This document shows positions 29,998 through 33,199 of a stretch of DNA of 33,199 bases, piece after piece. Within the stretch, counting starts at the first letter, position 1. Each line of letters starts with the position of its first letter. A model generated the notes under the pieces. That model ran no database searches. It saw only the letters and a list, made by a program, of their open reading frames with translations, and was not told where the DNA came from. This DNA is from DASXYG01 sp036502625 (GTDB taxonomy: Bacteria > Actinomycetota > Actinomycetes > Streptosporangiales > Streptosporangiaceae). The position numbers and the translations under genes are program-made. The stretch is from positions 1 through 33,199 of the forward strand of contig DASXYG010000116.1 of assembly GCA_036502625.1 (NCBI GenBank). Reading direction: 5' to 3'.

Positions 29998-32007
29998 TCA
30001 CGTACCGTGCAGGTCGTTCACGGCGCGCCAGGCCGCGTCGATGGCGGCGTCGGTGTACGCGCGCGGCACGGAATCGGAGTTGGCGATCGCGATGCGGCCC
30101 ACGCGCTGCCGTCCGATGTCGGCGGGCAGCGGGCCGTCCGGCCAGAAGGAGTCCCACGGGCGGCAGTACTCCCGCGCGTAGCCGTGCGCCCACCGGTTGA
30201 CGGTGATCGCCTCGATGTCGCGCGCCGGGTCGAACCCGCCGGGGCCCACCGCGCGGACCAGGGCGTCCCGCGCGGCGCGCTCCAGGTACGAGAACGGCGT
30301 CTTGTACAGCACCTGCCGCCCCGCGATACCGCCGTCCGACGGGGCCATGCCGCCCTGCGTGGGCACCGCGATCATCTGGACGACGGCCGGCTGGGACGGG
30401 TCCTTGGTGAACTCGTATCCGCCCATGCTGACCGGGTAGTCGAGCTGCGCGACCGCCCAGAACCCGCCGGTGAAGCGGATGACCTGGGCGCCCATCTCCA
30501 CCCACGGCCGCCAGTTCCGCACGACGACGTTGCCGTACAGCAGCGGCACCTTCACGCCCTCGTGCAGCGCCTGCGCCTGATCCGGGCCGAGCTCCGGGCA
30601 GAGGTACGGCACCATCGCGTTCCAGCAGGCCATCACCACGTTGCTCGCGGTGAGCGTGCGCACGCCGCCGTCGGCGTAGTAGCCGACGTTCACCGTGCCG
30701 GACGTCATCGGGTCGCCCTGGTGCTGCGCCTTGACGACCGGCGACGACAGGCGGATGCGCACCGGGCGGCCCGGCCTGTCGAGCTGGCCGTAGTCGAAGT
30801 GGTCGAGCACGATCGACCGCATGCTGTGCTGGTGGTCGCGCGGCGCGACCTGCGGGATCATCGCGCGGACCAGCGAGCGCGCGATCGACGCGTTGCCGTC
30901 GGGGAAGTGGTAGATGTACGGGTCGTCGTGGCCCCACGACCACTTCAGCGACTTCGAGACGTACTTCGGCGGCTCCTTCGTCCACTTCAGCCCCATGCCG
31001 TCGAAGCCGGGCCACCCGTCGTCGGTCGCCCAGGCGTCGAGCGCGCTGAGCGTGTCCATCGGGTAGCCCCACTCGTCGCAGGACATCGTGTGGACGTACT
31101 GGAGCACCTGCGGGTGGACCTTCGCGTAGCGGGTGAGGAACTGCTCGTACGTCACCCCGGCGAGGCGGTTCTTCTTCTCCTCGTCCGACAGCCCCGGCAT
31201 CCAGTCCTTGGGGTCGTCGTACAGCATGACCAGGTCGCGCAGCGCCTGCGGGTCCAGCGGCGCGTCCTTGTACGTGTCGTGCGCCGAGCCGCCGCGGTTC
31301 ACCGCGAGGTAGTCGCGGCCGAAGGTGTCCTTGTCGAAGAACGTGCAGTCGTCGCTGACCTTCCAGCGTTCGTAGAACTTCGCGTCGTAGAACTTCGTGA
31401 ACTCCTGGACCTCGATGCCGACGTCCTTCAGCAGCCCCATGGCCTGCTTGCTGTACGCGGACGGCGTGTCGATCGCCTGCGTGCCGCCGTAGCCGATGAG
31501 CAGGCCGCCGTCCTCGGGCCGGCCCGGCGCCTGGAACTCGTTGCGCCGGGCGTGGCCGCCGAAGTCGTCGTGGTTGTCCAGGATGAGGATGCGCGCCCGC
31601 GGGTTCCGCTGGTGCCAGAAGTACGCCGTGGCCAGGCCGCTGATGCCGGCGCCCACCACGACCAGGTCGTAGTGCTCGCCGGTGGACGACTGGTCGGGCG
31701 TCGCGTCCCAGAACGTGTTGTCGCGCAGCGAGTGCGGCACGCTCAGCGCCGCGGGCGTCTGGCCGCGCAGGCCGGTGAGGTCCGGCGGGTACGACGGGTG
31801 CGGCAGGTCGTCCGGGATGTGCTCGGGGCTGATCCGGCCCGGGTCGGGGTCGCCGTAGCCGCAGCCGGCTACCGAGGCGAGCGCCGCGCCCCCGGCGGCG
31901 AGCGCCACCCCGTCGAAGAAGTCGCGCCGGGTGATCGTGCGGTGCATGCCGAGCTCGGCATCGGAGTACTCCGACTGCCCGTCGCTCCCGGACGGTGTCT
32001 TGGCCAC
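29998..32007 (-). CDS. Spermidine dehydrogenase-like flavoprotein, Tat lipoprotein
   Basis: This protein of about 669 residues resembles bacterial spermidine dehydrogenases (SpdH): DAELGMHRTITRRDFFDGVAL near the start is their typical twin-arginine head, followed by the FAD site YDLVVVGAGISGLATAYFW and ILDNHDDFGGHARRNEF. The family oxidises spermidine to 4-aminobutyraldehyde and 1,3-diaminopropane. The signal contains S-V-A-G-C, a lipobox, so the enzyme is probably exported folded and then lipid-anchored. Start GTG 32007 has GGAGG at 4-5 bases; the open frame extends 14 codons further. The next gene downstream is the kinase, 98 bases away. Substrate certainty is moderate; another polyamine or amine oxidase role is possible. 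Confidence 0.85.
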   Translation of the reverse strand: MAKTPSGSDGQSEYSDAELGMHRTITRRDFFDGVALAAGGAALASVAGCGYGDPDPGRISPEHIPDDLPHPSYPPDLTGLRGQTPAALSVPHSLRDNTFWDATPDQSSTGEHYDLVVVGAGISGLATAYFWHQRNPRARILILDNHDDFGGHARRNEFQAPGRPEDGGLLIGYGGTQAIDTPSAYSKQAMGLLKDVGIEVQEFTKFYDAKFYERWKVSDDCTFFDKDTFGRDYLAVNRGGSAHDTYKDAPLDPQALRDLVMLYDDPKDWMPGLSDEEKKNRLAGVTYEQFLTRYAKVHPQVLQYVHTMSCDEWGYPMDTLSALDAWATDDGWPGFDGMGLKWTKEPPKYVSKSLKWSWGHDDPYIYHFPDGNASIARSLVRAMIPQVAPRDHQHSMRSIVLDHFDYGQLDRPGRPVRIRLSSPVVKAQHQGDPMTSGTVNVGYYADGGVRTLTASNVVMACWNAMVPYLCPELGPDQAQALHEGVKVPLLYGNVVVRNWRPWVEMGAQVIRFTGGFWAVAQLDYPVSMGGYEFTKDPSQPAVVQMIAVPTQGGMAPSDGGIAGRQVLYKTPFSYLERAARDALVRAVGPGGFDPARDIEAITVNRWAHGYAREYCRPWDSFWPDGPLPADIGRQRVGRIAIANSDSVPRAYTDAAIDAAWRAVNDLHGT

Positions 32008-32107
32008 CGGACCTCCAGCCCCTGCCGCCGCGTACCAGCTCGACCACAATAAGTGATCAAGTGAATTCGTACGGTGGCGACACGGCGGAGGCCGCGGTGG
32101 CCCGCGC

Positions 32108-32791
32108 TCACTCGGCGAGTCCGGCCTCCCGCAACCGGGCCCGCATCTGCTCGGCGCTGTTCTCGTGCGGGAACGGCTCGTCCGGCACCGGTACGCCGAG
32201 CGCCGCGCACAGCGGCTCCCAGCCGTCGCCGGGCGCCCACTCCAGCAGCCGTCCGGCCGGCGCGTCCGCGCGGACCCCGGCGAGGTAGCGCTCGTACGCG
32301 GCCATCGTCGCCTCCGGGTCGTCCGGCGCCGCGAGGAGGTCGCCGCCCATGGCGTGCCACATCTCGTCCATGGCCCGCATGTGCTCCGGCGTGGCCGACG
32401 CCATCCACGGCGGCGGCGTGCTCCCGGCGTGCGGTTGAGCGCCGCCGCGCAGGACGCGTTCGCGCGCCAGGATCGTCTTGTCCATGCTGGCGTACCAGGT
32501 CGCGGCGCTGTCGCGGCGGGACAGCAGCACGACCGCGTCCGGATACCGCGCGGACAGCTCGCGCCAGAACCGCGAGATGGGCCAGTCGACCCCGGCCGCG
32601 TAGCCGGACAGGAACACGTCCCAGTCCGGCGGGTTCCCCTGGAACGCGTCGCGCCAGGTCAGGACGTCGTCCATGCGGCCGATGAGGTCCCTCATGTGGT
32701 AGCAGGGCGCGTCGAGCAGCCGTCCGAGCGCGTACTTCAGCGAGGTGGTCCCCGTACGCGGCAGCCCCGCGCCCACGACCCGCAGTGTCAT
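32108..32791 (-). CDS. Sulfotransferase family protein
   Basis: This 227-residue protein has the 5'-phosphosulfate loop LPRTGTTSLKYALGRLL right at the N terminus and the 3'-phosphate motif region VVLLSRRDSAATWYASM, both needed to bind PAPS. DVFLSGYAAGVDWPISRFW lies between them. It belongs to the Sulfotransfer_4-like group seen widely in actinomycetes; the acceptor is unknown. ATG 32791 has GGAGG at 5 bases. The upstream frame to 32872 adds no homology. Confidence 0.88.
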   Translation of the reverse strand: MTLRVVGAGLPRTGTTSLKYALGRLLDAPCYHMRDLIGRMDDVLTWRDAFQGNPPDWDVFLSGYAAGVDWPISRFWRELSARYPDAVVLLSRRDSAATWYASMDKTILARERVLRGGAQPHAGSTPPPWMASATPEHMRAMDEMWHAMGGDLLAAPDDPEATMAAYERYLAGVRADAPAGRLLEWAPGDGWEPLCAALGVPVPDEPFPHENSAEQMRARLREAGLAE

Positions 32792-32888
32792 GTCGGCCTC
32801 CGTTCGATCGTGAACAACGGTGGCCACCCTGCACGTACGCGCTGACGCCGCCCTGTCAGCCCGCTGCCACACCGAGCACGCGCCGCCG

Positions 32889-33199
32889 CTACGCGGGCAG
32901 CCCCAGGTCGCGGGCGATCAGCATGCGCTGCACCTCCGACGTGCCCTCGCCGATCTCGAGGACCTTCGCGTCTCGGTAGAAGCGCGCGACCGGGTACTCC
33001 TCCATGAAGCCGTTACCGCCGAACACTTGCGTCGCGGTACGCGTAGCGGCGACCGCGGCCTCGGTCGAGTACAGCTTCGCGATCGCGGCAGCCTGCTTGA
33101 TCTGCGCAGCTGGGCGGCCCGCGTCCTTCAGCGCCGCCGCCTTGTACGTGAGCAGTCGCGCCGCGTCGACAGCCACGGCCAGATCGGCGAGCTGGAACG
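32889..33199 (-). CDS. Acyl-CoA dehydrogenase, C-terminal part
   Basis: The window contains only the C-terminal helical domain (about 103 residues), starting FQLADLAVAVDAARLL. It includes ATQVFGGNGFMEEYPVARFYRDAK and GEGTSEVQRMLIARDLGL. The Glu in EGTSE is the catalytic base in short/medium-chain acyl-CoA dehydrogenases. The enzyme oxidises an acyl-CoA with FAD and passes electrons to ETF. The 5' part lies beyond the window edge. The interval to the sulfotransferase (97 bases) is empty. Confidence 0.92.
   Translation of the reverse strand, partial: FQLADLAVAVDAARLLTYKAAALKDAGRPAAQIKQAAAIAKLYSTEAAVAATRTATQVFGGNGFMEEYPVARFYRDAKVLEIGEGTSEVQRMLIARDLGLPA

Overview
The window is very GC-rich actinobacterial DNA. 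Coding regions have strong third-position G/C bias, GTG and TTG starts are common, and many genes overlap by ATGA. Gene families typical of Streptosporangiales or Streptomyces-type actinomycetes are present: an XRE/DUF5753 + DUF397 pair, an Asp23/Gls24-AmaP cluster, a membrane Ser/Thr kinase and a GlnA4-like glutamine synthetase. The hexamer CGTACG is unusually frequent. I cannot name the genus from sequence alone.

Layout. (a) 1-1870: the 5' part of a DUF222 (13E12-type) gene, then a complete IS110-family element of the IS1111 type. The element has a DEDD transposase, a perfect 13-bp inverted repeat at its two ends, and a 340-base noncoding 3' segment that folds into two long nested hairpins. 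This segment is a strong candidate for the guide (bridge/seek) RNA of the element, and one internal loop carries 9 bases identical to the DNA abutting the terminal repeat. (b) 1870-5132: an L-carnitine catabolic operon made of an XRE-TetR fusion regulator, a dehydrocarnitine cleavage enzyme, carnitine dehydrogenase and a betainyl-CoA thioesterase, with an inverted-repeat operator upstream. (c) 5131-9102: an amino-acid deaminase/aldolase, then an ArsR-type regulator, DHA2 efflux pump and Nudix hydrolase, with an 18-bp palindrome over the pump start. (d) 9198-12910: an Asp23/Gls24-AmaP envelope-stress operon behind a sigma-B-type promoter (GTTT-N14-GGGTAT), followed by a CDF transporter. (e) 13027-14500: a DUF5753/DUF397 regulatory pair and a small membrane protein. 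(f) 14537-19010: gcvT-gcvH-glyA-sdaA behind a tandem glycine riboswitch. (g) 19070-23918: an amine-utilisation operon of permease, gamma-glutamyl-amine synthetase (GlnA3/4-like), SDR, cupin and PuuD-type hydrolase. (h) 23919-25551: 1.6 kb without a credible gene, built of tandem repeats, with three copies of a ~350-378-bp unit and 7-bp G-rich arrays. (i) 25552-33199: a medium-chain acyl-CoA ligase, a secreted SGNH lipoprotein, a Ser/Thr kinase, a Tat-exported spermidine dehydrogenase, a sulfotransferase and the 3' part of an acyl-CoA dehydrogenase.

How the genes may work together (inference). Much of the window handles quaternary and poly-amines as carbon and nitrogen sources. Carnitine would become glycine betaine. 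After demethylation by enzymes not in this window that would give glycine, which the riboswitch-controlled glycine cleavage / GlyA / SdaA set could turn into one-carbon units, serine and pyruvate. Spermidine dehydrogenase and the gamma-glutamylation operon would handle polyamines or ethanolamine. The least explained parts are the IS guide-RNA region, the XRE-TetR fusion and the heptamer-bearing tandem repeat block.
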